Assembly: GCF_000981505.1 (NCBI RefSeq)
Contig: NZ_LN827929.1
Coordinates: 1-64,000, forward strand
Origin: Candidatus Methylopumilus planktonicus
GTDB taxonomy: Bacteria; Pseudomonadota; Gammaproteobacteria; Burkholderiales; Methylophilaceae
Reading direction: 5' to 3'
DNA length: 64,000 bases
Position numbers and translations under genes: made by a program. This document shows positions 26,704-35,124 of this stretch, in pieces (the stretch's first letter is position 1; the number at the start of each line of letters is the position of its first letter). The notes under the pieces are model-generated. The model was given only the letters and a program-made list of their open reading frames with translations, was not told the DNA's origin and did not search any database.

Positions 26704-29322
26704 ATGGCAAGTATCGAACAAGCGCAAAAACTTATCTTAGAGCTTTTAAAGGATTTTGAAGAAGACACTTTAGAAATTTTAAGACATAGCCCAGTAGCTG
26801 TGAGGATCATGAGAGTATCTGATCGCCAAATTACTTTTGCCAACCCTCGATATATGGAAATGTTTAAGGTCAAAGAAAAGGATCTTCAAACTCTAACCCC
26901 TCTTCAGGTATATCAGCACAAAGATGACTTTGAGGCGCTCAGTATTCGGATAAATGCTCATGAAATTATTGTAGATGAGGTGTTGGCAATGAAAACCCTG
27001 GCTGGGGATTTACTACAAGTTATGGGGTCATTTCATCACATGAAATATCTTGATCAAGAAGTTGTTGTCGCTTGGTTTTACGATGTGACAGCAGCTCACC
27101 AGGCAAAACAACTTGCTGAAGATGCGGCAAAAATGAAAAGTGAATTTTTAGCTAACATGAGCCATGAAATTAGAACTCCTATGAACGGAGTTATAGGAAT
27201 GGCTCATTTAGCCCTAAAGACAGACTTAAATCCAAGGCAACGAGATTATGTGCTTAAGATTCAGCAGGCAGGCAAACATCTTTTAGGCATTATTAATGAT
27301 ATTTTAGATTTTTCTAAGATTGAAGCAGGCAAGGTAACTATAGAAGAAGTAAGTTTTGATATTGATGAAATGATGTCAAATATATCAAGCATGATTAGCC
27401 AAAAATGTTCAGAAAAAAATTTAGAACTTATTTTTAAATTGCCTGGTGATCTTCCTCACAAAATTATTGGGGACCCTTTAAGGCTCTCCCAAATTCTTAT
27501 TAACTATGGAAATAATGCGATTAAATTCACAGAAAAAGGTGAAGTAATAATTTCGGCAGACATTCTTGAACAAGATGAAGAAACTATTTTTCTAAAATTT
27601 AATGTTTCTGATACAGGCATTGGATTAACGCCAGAACAAAAAGGGAAATTATTTCAGTCATTTCAGCAAGCTGATACTTCGACCTCGCGTAAATTTGGTG
27701 GCACCGGTTTAGGACTTGCCATATCAAAACAGTTAACCAATCTGATGGGGGGCGACGTAGGTGTTGATAGTGAATTTGGTAAAGGTAGTACATTTTGGTT
27801 TACGGCTAAATTTAAACTTGACAAAACTATAACAAAAAGAGTTTTCTTTAAAGAGGATTTAAGTAGTAAATCTGTTTTGGTGATTGATGACAACGAGCCT
27901 GCAAGATTAATTATTGAAGATATGTTAATTGCAATGTCACTTAAGGTAGCAGCAGTAGAATCCGCAGAAAAAGGTTTGCAAGCAATTATTGACGCGGATA
28001 AACAAGGCGCCCCTTTTGATATGATCTTTGTTGATTGGCACATGCCACCTGGAATGAACGGCATTGAGTTTGTAAAAGCATTGAAAAAATTAATTATTAA
28101 CAAAAAACCACCATGTGTTCTCGTAACAGGATATGCAAAAGATGATGTAATGAATGATGCAACGATTGCGGGTATAGAGCATGTGATTGCTAAACCAATT
28201 AATGCCTCTTTACTTTTCGAAACTATCTTAAGTACTTTCAATTTAGAAGCTCCAGAACATAATGTACAAAAAAGCTATAGCAACCATACAAAAATAGATC
28301 TTAATAGTCTTAAGGGTTCAAGAATACTTCTTGCGGAAGATAATTTACTCAATCAGCAGATTGCAACTGAGATATTAGAAGACGAAGGTTTTATTGTAGA
28401 AATAGCAAACAATGGCGAAGAAGCGGTCAATATGGCGAATCAATCTCAATACGATGTTGTATTAATGGACATGCAAATGCCCGTTATGGATGGACTTGAA
28501 GCAACAAAAACAATTCGCCAAAAATTTTCTAATAATGATTTACCTATTTTAGCCATGACAGCTAACGCATCTGATGCAGACAGAGATAAGTGTTTAGAAG
28601 CGGGGATGGACGCGCATATTACGAAGCCTATTGATCCAAATTTATTGTTTGCTGGACTAGCTAAATGGATTAAGGGAAAAAATTCAAATCTAATAAATGA
28701 TGAAAAGACCGTAATCAGCGCAAAAGAAGAAATAAAGGTTCCAGAAATTAATGGGGTAGATTCTCGTTTGGGGCTTCAAGTTGCGGCAGGGAAAGTTTCT
28801 CTCTATATAAAAATGCTAAAAACATTTTCTACTGATCAAATAAATGCAGTGAGTGATATTAAAAGAGCCCTAGATATAAGTGATTATTTAACAGCTCAAA
28901 GAGTAGCTCACACTCTCAAAGGAACATGTGGCAGCATAGGCGCAAATGAAATACAAAAAAAAGCAGGTGAAGTTGAAGGTCAATGTCTGGACAAAATACC
29001 AGTTGAGAAAATTATTAAAAATCTTGACCTAATTCAGCCTAAATTAATAAGCATTATTGATAGCATTAAAAAAACTTTGCCCGAGGATAAAAAATTAATT
29101 TCAACAACAATCCTTGACGATAGCCAAATTAAATCATTAATTAATAAATTATCAGAATTATTAGCAAACGACGATACTGAAGCAAATGATTTGCTTGAAA
29201 AGTCACAAGACGTTTTTATCCAATATTTTGGTAAAGAAATGTTTAGTAAAATTTCTGATGCAGTACAAAATTTTGATTTCGAATCAGCATTAAATTTAGC
29301 AAATGAAAAGTTAATTAAATAA
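26704..29322 (+). CDS. Soluble hybrid histidine kinase (PAS-HisKA-HATPase-REC-REC-HPt)
   Basis: The ATG at 26704 follows a TTTAGAG ribosome site and is preferred to an in-frame TTG 12 codons upstream. Of 872 residues, about 15-130 form a PAS domain. HisKA has the phospho-acceptor His154 (MSHEIRTPMNG), then a HATPase with DTGIGLTPEQ and GGTGLGLAI. A first receiver carries Asp444 (VDWHMPP), a second carries Asp589 (LMDMQMP), and an HPt domain carries His736 (AHTLKGTCGSIGA), followed by a short helical tail. There are no membrane helices, so the signal must come from a partner. It overlaps the next gene by one base. Confidence 0.93.
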   Translation: MASIEQAQKLILELLKDFEEDTLEILRHSPVAVRIMRVSDRQITFANPRYMEMFKVKEKDLQTLTPLQVYQHKDDFEALSIRINAHEIIVDEVLAMKTLAGDLLQVMGSFHHMKYLDQEVVVAWFYDVTAAHQAKQLAEDAAKMKSEFLANMSHEIRTPMNGVIGMAHLALKTDLNPRQRDYVLKIQQAGKHLLGIINDILDFSKIEAGKVTIEEVSFDIDEMMSNISSMISQKCSEKNLELIFKLPGDLPHKIIGDPLRLSQILINYGNNAIKFTEKGEVIISADILEQDEETIFLKFNVSDTGIGLTPEQKGKLFQSFQQADTSTSRKFGGTGLGLAISKQLTNLMGGDVGVDSEFGKGSTFWFTAKFKLDKTITKRVFFKEDLSSKSVLVIDDNEPARLIIEDMLIAMSLKVAAVESAEKGLQAIIDADKQGAPFDMIFVDWHMPPGMNGIEFVKALKKLIINKKPPCVLVTGYAKDDVMNDATIAGIEHVIAKPINASLLFETILSTFNLEAPEHNVQKSYSNHTKIDLNSLKGSRILLAEDNLLNQQIATEILEDEGFIVEIANNGEEAVNMANQSQYDVVLMDMQMPVMDGLEATKTIRQKFSNNDLPILAMTANASDADRDKCLEAGMDAHITKPIDPNLLFAGLAKWIKGKNSNLINDEKTVISAKEEIKVPEINGVDSRLGLQVAAGKVSLYIKMLKTFSTDQINAVSDIKRALDISDYLTAQRVAHTLKGTCGSIGANEIQKKAGEVEGQCLDKIPVEKIIKNLDLIQPKLISIIDSIKKTLPEDKKLISTTILDDSQIKSLINKLSELLANDDTEANDLLEKSQDVFIQYFGKEMFSKISDAVQNFDFESALNLANEKLIK

Positions 29323-30479
29323 TGATTACAAAACCAACTATATTGGTGGTAGATGATACGCCTGCTAATCTTCAGTTAATGAGCGGGCTCCTTCAGGATG
29401 ACTACAAGGTAAAAGCAGCAACAAGCGGTGAAAAAGCCTTAAAAATTGCTTTTACAGATCCTCAGCTAGATCTTATTTTATTAGATATCATGATGCCAGA
29501 AATGGATGGTTATGAAGTTTGTAAGCGGCTTAAGGCAGATGAAAAAACTAATCAAATACCTATTATATTTCTAACCGCCAAAGCGGAAACCCAAGATGAA
29601 GCTTTGGGTCTTTCATTAGGGGCTGTCGATTACATTACAAAACCTGTAAGCCCTCCCATTGCTATAGCTAGAATAAAAACGCATATTGAACTTTATCGCC
29701 AAAAAAGAGAATTAATTGAAAGCCAGCGATTACTTGCAGAAGAAATTAATGAGGCAGCTATCTATATTAGGAGTTTATTGCCATTACCATTAGAAGGAAA
29801 AGTGAAAACTTCTTGGCAACATATCCCGTGTTCATCTCTTGGAGGTGATGCTCTTGGATATCACTGGATTGATGAAGAGCACTTAGGTATATATTTAGTG
29901 GATGTTTGTGGTCATGGCGTGGGAGCCGCAATCTTATGCATATCTGCTATCAATGCAATTCGTTCACAATCTCTCACAGATACAAATTTTAAGAGTCCAG
30001 CATCTGTTTTAAAGGGCTTAAATGAAGCCTTTCCCATGGAACATCAGAATAATAAATATTTTACTATCTGGTATGGCGTCTATCGTAAGAAAAATCATGA
30101 ATTAATTTTTTCAAGTGCTGGCCATCCCCATGCAATTTTATTTACGGGAAGTGATTTAAATAATAAAACACTTCAAACCTTAACTTCTGGAGGATTGGCA
30201 ATTGGTATGATGGGAGATATCATTTTTAATGAAACTATTGTGCCATTAAATAATTTCAATAAGCTTTATGTGTTTAGTGATGGAGTTTACGAAATTACAC
30301 AAAAAGATGGCAAAGAAATGAACTTAGATGACTATACCCAGCTTATGAAAGAGTATTTTAGTGATTTGGGATTGCTTGAATCAGAAAAAGTTTTAGAAAA
30401 AATTAAAAGCTTAAAAAATGAAATCGGACCATTTGATGATGATTTCTCCCTCGTTGAATTAATTATTAACGCTACTTAA
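29322..30479 (+). CDS. Response regulator with PP2C/SpoIIE serine phosphatase output
   Basis: The 385-residue protein has a receiver domain (about residues 1-125; ILVVDDTPANLQL, phospho-acceptor Asp55 in LILLDIMMPEMDG) and a short linker. A SpoIIE-type PP2C domain follows, with LGGDALGYHW, DVCGHGVGAAIL and FDDDFSLVEL supplying the metal-binding acidic residues. Proteins of this build dephosphorylate STAS antagonists, as RsbU and RsbP do. It is translationally coupled to the hybrid kinase and so is its likely phosphate acceptor. Confidence 0.93.
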   Translation: MITKPTILVVDDTPANLQLMSGLLQDDYKVKAATSGEKALKIAFTDPQLDLILLDIMMPEMDGYEVCKRLKADEKTNQIPIIFLTAKAETQDEALGLSLGAVDYITKPVSPPIAIARIKTHIELYRQKRELIESQRLLAEEINEAAIYIRSLLPLPLEGKVKTSWQHIPCSSLGGDALGYHWIDEEHLGIYLVDVCGHGVGAAILCISAINAIRSQSLTDTNFKSPASVLKGLNEAFPMEHQNNKYFTIWYGVYRKKNHELIFSSAGHPHAILFTGSDLNNKTLQTLTSGGLAIGMMGDIIFNETIVPLNNFNKLYVFSDGVYEITQKDGKEMNLDDYTQLMKEYFSDLGLLESEKVLEKIKSLKNEIGPFDDDFSLVELIINAT

Positions 30480-30482
30480 AAT

Positions 30483-32000
30483 ATGATAAAAATATTTTTA
30501 CTTATTTTTTATTTCCTTCTTCCTTTGCAAGCTAACGCGAATGAAGAAATGCAGCCTATTACTAATCTCGAAGATCTTAAAAATAAAAAAATTGGAGTGA
30601 TGCTGGGATCAACGCATGATGCATTTGCTCACAAACAATATCCTGAAGCAGATATCTTGCAATATAAAAGTCCTGCCGATGTATTGCTAGGGGTGAAATC
30701 AGGAAAAGTTGATGTGGGTATTTACAACAGTGTTTCACTCACAGAGATATTAAAACTAAATCCTGACTTAGGTGTAATAGACAAGCCTTTTGAATTTAGC
30801 CCTGTAGGTTTTGGTTTTAACAAAAAAAATGTCGAGTTACATGCGCAATTTAATACTTTCTTTCAAACTATCAAAGATAGCGGTGTCTATGCAGACATGA
30901 TTGAAAGATGGACTAAAAAAGGCATTACTGATATGCCTAAAATAGATACTCCAAATAAAAATGGTTTATTAGTGGCAGGACATATAAGTGACGGTGGACT
31001 TCCATTTGTTACCTTGCGAAATAATGAAAATATTGGTTTGAACATTGAACTTGCCAAAAGATTTGCAGCGTACCTAGGCAAAGATATTAGATTTGATGAT
31101 ATGGAGTTTGGAGGTCTTATTCCTTCTCTTAATACGGGGAAGATTGATTTTATTGCTGTTACTTTGATGTTTACAGAGGAGCGAAAGCAAAAAATTAACT
31201 TCGGCGAACCTTATTATGAAATTGGGATGAGTGCTTTTGCACTCAAAAAAAATATTGCTGCCTTTAAGCAAGAAAAAAAGAATGATTCAACCGCGCCAAC
31301 ATTTTTACAAGAGTTGGTAAATAACTTTCAAAGTAATTTAATTCAAGAAAAGCGTTATTTACTTCTTTGGGATGGATTAAAAACTACAATAATTATTTCA
31401 ATTTTAGCTACAATTTTTGGTACTTTTTTGGGAGGTTTAATTTGCTTCTTAAGGATGTCTAACAATAAATTCTTAAATATTCCTGCGAAGATATATATCA
31501 GCATTTTAAGAGGTACTCCAGTTCTTGTAATATTGATGATTATATTTTATGTGGTTTTTGCATCAGTAAATGTTAGTCCTATTTTTGTGGCAACCATTGC
31601 ATTTGGGATGAATTGTGGTGCATATGCTGCTGAAATCTTTAGAAGTGGTATCGAGGGAATAGAAAAAGGCCAAACTGAAGCGGGTATTGCCATGGGCTTT
31701 AATAAAATAAAAACCTTCATTTATATTATTCTTCCCCAAACTGTCAGAAGAATTCTTCCCATTTATAAAGGTGAAATTATCACATTAGTCAAAATGACCT
31801 CTATTGTTGGTTATATTGCGGTCCAAGACTTAACTAAAGCGAGCGATATTATTAGAAGCCGAACATTCGACGCATTTTTCCCATTAATAATGATTGCGAT
31901 TTTGTATTTCCTAATCTCATTAATTCTCATCCAGTTTTTGGATTATCTGGAAAAAATTACAGATCCAAAATATAAACGTAAAGTTAGAACAAAATCATGA
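30483..32000 (+). CDS. Fused substrate-binding / permease ABC subunit (polar amino acid type)
   Basis: A signal peptide (ending around QANAN) is followed by a bacterial solute-binding family 3 domain (about residues 25-270) and a GlnP/HisM-type permease (about 290-500; ILRGTPVLVILMI and the EAA loop GIEKGQTEAGIAMGF). The binding domain has its halves swapped. The segment resembling the second lobe (LKNKKIGVMLGSTHDAF ... FFQTIKDSGVYADMIERW) comes first. The segment resembling the first lobe (IGLNIELAKRFAAYL ... TEERKQKINFGEPYY) comes second. It starts 3 bp after the phosphatase gene. Confidence 0.88.
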   Translation: MIKIFLLIFYFLLPLQANANEEMQPITNLEDLKNKKIGVMLGSTHDAFAHKQYPEADILQYKSPADVLLGVKSGKVDVGIYNSVSLTEILKLNPDLGVIDKPFEFSPVGFGFNKKNVELHAQFNTFFQTIKDSGVYADMIERWTKKGITDMPKIDTPNKNGLLVAGHISDGGLPFVTLRNNENIGLNIELAKRFAAYLGKDIRFDDMEFGGLIPSLNTGKIDFIAVTLMFTEERKQKINFGEPYYEIGMSAFALKKNIAAFKQEKKNDSTAPTFLQELVNNFQSNLIQEKRYLLLWDGLKTTIIISILATIFGTFLGGLICFLRMSNNKFLNIPAKIYISILRGTPVLVILMIIFYVVFASVNVSPIFVATIAFGMNCGAYAAEIFRSGIEGIEKGQTEAGIAMGFNKIKTFIYIILPQTVRRILPIYKGEIITLVKMTSIVGYIAVQDLTKASDIIRSRTFDAFFPLIMIAILYFLISLILIQFLDYLEKITDPKYKRKVRTKS

Positions 32001-33085
32001 TTAAAGTTGAAAATCTTTCTAAAAAATATGGCGATCTAGTTGTATTGAAAAATATTTCTACAGAAATTAAAAAAGGCGAGGTTGTCTCGATTATAGGACC
32101 TTCCGGCACTGGGAAAAGTACTTTTCTTCGATGTCTTAATCTTCTCGATGAGCCAAGTAGTGGAAGTATTTTTATTGATGGCGAAAATATTTTAGATAAA
32201 AAAGTTGATGTATCAAAAATACGTCAAAAAATGAATATGGTATTTCAATCATTTAATTTATTTTCTCATCTGTCTGTTTTAGAAAATCTCACTTTAGGAC
32301 CCATCAAACTTAAGGGGATATCTAAAGAAGAAGCAGAAAATAAATCGATGGACCTATTAAGGCTAGTTGGTCTCGCTGAAAAAGCAGACAATTATCCAGA
32401 CGAGCTTTCCGGCGGTCAAAAGCAGCGTGTGGCAATTGCTCGATGTCTTGCAATGGAGCCAGAAATTATTTTATTTGATGAGCCAACCTCAGCCCTTGAT
32501 CCAACTATGGTAAGCGAAGTGCTATCAGTTATTCGCCGTTTAGCCAAAGAAGGTATGACAATGGCTATCGTTACACATGAGATGGCATTCGCGAGGGACG
32601 TTTCAAATCGAGTATTTTATATGGATCAGGGCCTTATTTACGAGGAAGGTTCACCAAAGCAAATTTTTGATGCACCGAAAAAAGATAGAACTAAAGCATT
32701 TATTAATCGTATTAGAAATTTTGTATTTCAAATAAAGACACAAGATTTTGATTTTTATGCCCTTAATGGTGAAATCGAAGGCTTTTGTGAAAAACAATTA
32801 ATTTCAAAATTAATGCGAGCTAATTTACTTCGAGTAGTTGAGGAGTTGCTCATTCTATACAAACCTTTTTTAAACAAAATTGAATTGGAACTTGAAATTG
32901 CTCATTCTGAAAAAACGAATCAACTTTCATTAATTTGCCAAACCAAAGGTAAGAAATTTAATCCATTAGACAATAAAGATTTAGAGGATGATATTGGATT
33001 AAAAATTATTTGTAAATTTACTGAGGTTGTTGAGTTCAAATGGGCAGATAATCAAAATAGACTAGAGCTATTATTTATAAATTAA
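31997..33085 (+). CDS. Amino-acid-type ABC ATPase with RsbW-like C-terminal domain
   Basis: Residues 1-240 are a complete GlnQ/HisP-type ATPase: Walker A GPSGTGKST, signature LSGGQKQRV, Walker B IILFDEPTSALD. Residues about 241-362 are extra. They align by eye with the RsbW-like kinase at 23879: VEELLILYKPF against the N box, TKGKKFNPLD against the G1 box DNGIPFNVLE, and IGLKIICKFTEVVEFKW against the G2 region. The N-box Asn and G1 Asp are replaced, so this domain probably does not act as a kinase. It overlaps the permease gene by 4 bp. Confidence 0.9.
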   Translation: MIKVENLSKKYGDLVVLKNISTEIKKGEVVSIIGPSGTGKSTFLRCLNLLDEPSSGSIFIDGENILDKKVDVSKIRQKMNMVFQSFNLFSHLSVLENLTLGPIKLKGISKEEAENKSMDLLRLVGLAEKADNYPDELSGGQKQRVAIARCLAMEPEIILFDEPTSALDPTMVSEVLSVIRRLAKEGMTMAIVTHEMAFARDVSNRVFYMDQGLIYEEGSPKQIFDAPKKDRTKAFINRIRNFVFQIKTQDFDFYALNGEIEGFCEKQLISKLMRANLLRVVEELLILYKPFLNKIELELEIAHSEKTNQLSLICQTKGKKFNPLDNKDLEDDIGLKIICKFTEVVEFKWADNQNRLELLFIN

Positions 33086-33122
33086 AGTAATAAATCGATT
33101 ATTGATTCATAGAGGGCAAATC

Positions 33123-33911
33123 ATGAGTAAGCAATTTAAAGTATTAATTTTTTTTATGTTTGCATTATTTTTATCCGCAATAGTAGCTGGGTGCAGCGAT
33201 AAAGAAAAAGTTGTTTTTACTAATATTAAGCAATTAAATGATAAAGAATTTGGAATTCCTACAGGGACAGTCGCTGATAAGCTTGTATTATCAGTATTTC
33301 CAAATGCAAAATTTCAATATTACAATTCAGTTCTTGATGCGGCCATTGCTGTTAAACAAGGAAAAGTTGATGCTGCAGCCTATGATGAGCCAATATTAAG
33401 GAATATAGCAGCAAAAAATCCTGGTTTAACTGTACTTTCTGAAATGATCACCAAGGATGATTACGGATTTGCTGTTCGGTTAGAAGACGGCGATTTAAAA
33501 AAAACGATCGATGATGTTGTTAAAGGCTTAAAAACAAGTGGTGATTATGAGCTGATGCTTAAGCGTTGGTTGCCAAAAGAAGGGCAGCCCAAAGCAACGC
33601 CCCTAATAGAAACAGGCAATAATGGTTCATTGAGGTTTGGCACTTCATCAGTGACCGAACCTTTTTCATTTGTTGATGAATCTCAGAAAGTGGTAGGCAT
33701 GGATATAGAAATTGCATCACTGGTAGCTAAAAAACTTAATAAAAAATTAGAAATAGTTAATATGGAATTTGGCTCATTGATTCCAGCATTAGCCTCAAAG
33801 AAAGTAGATATGATTGGCGCATGCATAACTATTACTGAAGAACGATCAAAAAAAGTGTTATTTTCCAGCCCATATTACACAGGTGGAATTGCTGCAATTG
33901 TAAAAAAATAA
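33123..33911 (+). CDS. Solute-binding lipoprotein (family 3), circularly permuted
   Basis: The ATG at 33123 follows a GAGGG ribosome site and is preferred to a TTG seven codons upstream. A lipoprotein signal ends in IVAGC. The two halves of the family 3 fold are in swapped order, as in the fused permease gene. The second-lobe-like block (FGIPTGTVADKLV ... GDYELMLKRWL) comes first. The first-lobe-like block (RFGTSSVTEPFSF ... ITITEERSKKVLFSSPYY) comes second. It is last in the operon and probably supplies substrate or acts as a sensor. Confidence 0.88.
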   Translation: MSKQFKVLIFFMFALFLSAIVAGCSDKEKVVFTNIKQLNDKEFGIPTGTVADKLVLSVFPNAKFQYYNSVLDAAIAVKQGKVDAAAYDEPILRNIAAKNPGLTVLSEMITKDDYGFAVRLEDGDLKKTIDDVVKGLKTSGDYELMLKRWLPKEGQPKATPLIETGNNGSLRFGTSSVTEPFSFVDESQKVVGMDIEIASLVAKKLNKKLEIVNMEFGSLIPALASKKVDMIGACITITEERSKKVLFSSPYYTGGIAAIVKK

Positions 33912-33927
33912 TTTTTTAATTAATTAT

Positions 33928-34632
33928 CTAAGAAAATAGATGAGCTAAGCCAAAAGCAGCCGAAGAAGCTAAGGCACCAATCACAAGTGTTTGCATCGCT
34001 GAACGTCCTTGATTCACCCCTGTAAAGCGACCTTTAATCCAACCAAAAAGTACGAGTGCAATACCTGTTGCTATGGCTGACATTTTTAGAGCAGGCATGA
34101 TGTCAGATATAAAGATATAAGGCATCAAGGGAATGAGCCCCCCTATAATATAAGCGATTGCAATAGTAGCCGCGCTAGTCACTGCTCTTTTCGGATCAGG
34201 TCTTTCTAAATTTAATTCAAATTTCATCATGAATTTTAGCCAGCGTTCACGATTAGAAGTGATGGACTTAACGACTGCTTTAAGCGCGCTCCCTTTGAGT
34301 CCATATTCTGAAAGTATTTCCTGGACTTCTAAAATTTCATGCTCACGCAAATGCTTAATTTCATGGGCTTCACGTTTTAATTCAGAATCGTAATGTTCAA
34401 TATCTGTTTTTCCAGCAAGATAGCCACCCAAGCCCATCGCAATGGAGCCAGCCGCAACTTCAGCTAAGCCAGCTGTAACAATAATCGCTGATGAATCAAC
34501 AGCTGCAGATAAGCCTGCAGCAAGAGCAAATGGAACAGTCAGTCCGTCCGCCATGCCAATGACAATATCGCGGACTACTGCAGTTGAGGTAAAGTGTGTT
34601 TCAGAGTGATCTGAATGATGGTCGTTTGACAT
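33928..34632 (-). CDS. VIT1/CCC1-family metal transporter
   Basis: This 234-residue membrane protein starts with a short His-rich tail (NDHHSDHSETH) and has VRDIVIGMADGLTVPFALAAGL, the family's first-helix signature. A Glu-rich cytoplasmic metal-binding helix region (EHYDSELKREAHEIKHLREHE) and three further helices follow. VIT1/CCC1 proteins move iron or manganese. It is convergent with the binding-protein gene, 16 bp apart. Confidence 0.9.
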   Translation of the reverse strand: MSNDHHSDHSETHFTSTAVVRDIVIGMADGLTVPFALAAGLSAAVDSSAIIVTAGLAEVAAGSIAMGLGGYLAGKTDIEHYDSELKREAHEIKHLREHEILEVQEILSEYGLKGSALKAVVKSITSNRERWLKFMMKFELNLERPDPKRAVTSAATIAIAYIIGGLIPLMPYIFISDIMPALKMSAIATGIALVLFGWIKGRFTGVNQGRSAMQTLVIGALASSAAFGLAHLFS

Positions 34633-34728
34633 GAATATCTCTTTAAATTTTATGTTAATTTAAGTAAAAAATACTATATATTAGATTTTTTGTAATTTAA
34701 ACATTTTTAAATATCTAAGGGCTCAAAA

Positions 34729-34977
34729 ATGAAACAATGTAATTACAATATATTAGCTTTATTAGTCTTTGCTTTGTCTTTTTCTTACGTTCCAACTGCA
34801 GCATATGAATATCACTGTGTCTATGACGGCGTGACAACTTTTAATGTGCCTATCTTTATATTCCAACAAGTTTTTTTAGCTACAATTCTTTTCATCATTA
34901 GTCGTTATGGTTTTAGAGATGGCAAAATGGTTTGCTGGGCAGCATGTGGAACTAAAAAGAGTAAAAAGAAAAAATAG
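34729..34977 (+). CDS. Small hypothetical membrane protein
   Basis: This 82-residue protein has an N-terminal hydrophobic segment or signal peptide (residues about 7-25), a short cysteine-containing stretch (EYHCVYDG), a second membrane helix (about 41-60) and a Lys-rich end (TKKSKKKK). Four cysteines are present. No family is recognised. It lies alone between two minus-strand groups and is convergent with the small basic ORF, whose stop abuts its own. Confidence 0.6.
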   Translation: MKQCNYNILALLVFALSFSYVPTAAYEYHCVYDGVTTFNVPIFIFQQVFLATILFIISRYGFRDGKMVCWAACGTKKSKKKK

Positions 34978-35118
34978 TTAATCAAGTTTAGCTTTATGTT
35001 TTGACAGCCTTTTAAACTTTGTTTTATCTTTTTCCACTTTAGGCTTAAAAGGCAAGTCAGCACGGAAAAGAGCGTAATGTGTCTGAGAGCGCAACTTAAG
35101 TTTACGAATTTGCTTCAT
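34978..35118 (-). CDS. Small basic protein, 46 residues
   Basis: An ATG 6 bp after the marC stop opens a 46-codon frame: MKQIRKLKLRSQTHYALFR and on to KHKAKLD, very rich in Lys and Arg. It fills the gap between marC and the neighbouring convergent gene exactly, with no spare bases, which favours a real gene. Composition suggests nucleic-acid or ribosome binding, but no family is recognised and no ribosome site is clear. Confidence 0.5.
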   Translation of the reverse strand: MKQIRKLKLRSQTHYALFRADLPFKPKVEKDKTKFKRLSKHKAKLD

Positions 35119-35124
35119 AAAGCA

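Noticed and set aside
27663..28241. 192-codon antisense frame in the hybrid kinase gene
   Set aside because: It lies opposite the HATPase and receiver domains, whose coding is clearly real; no signal of its own.
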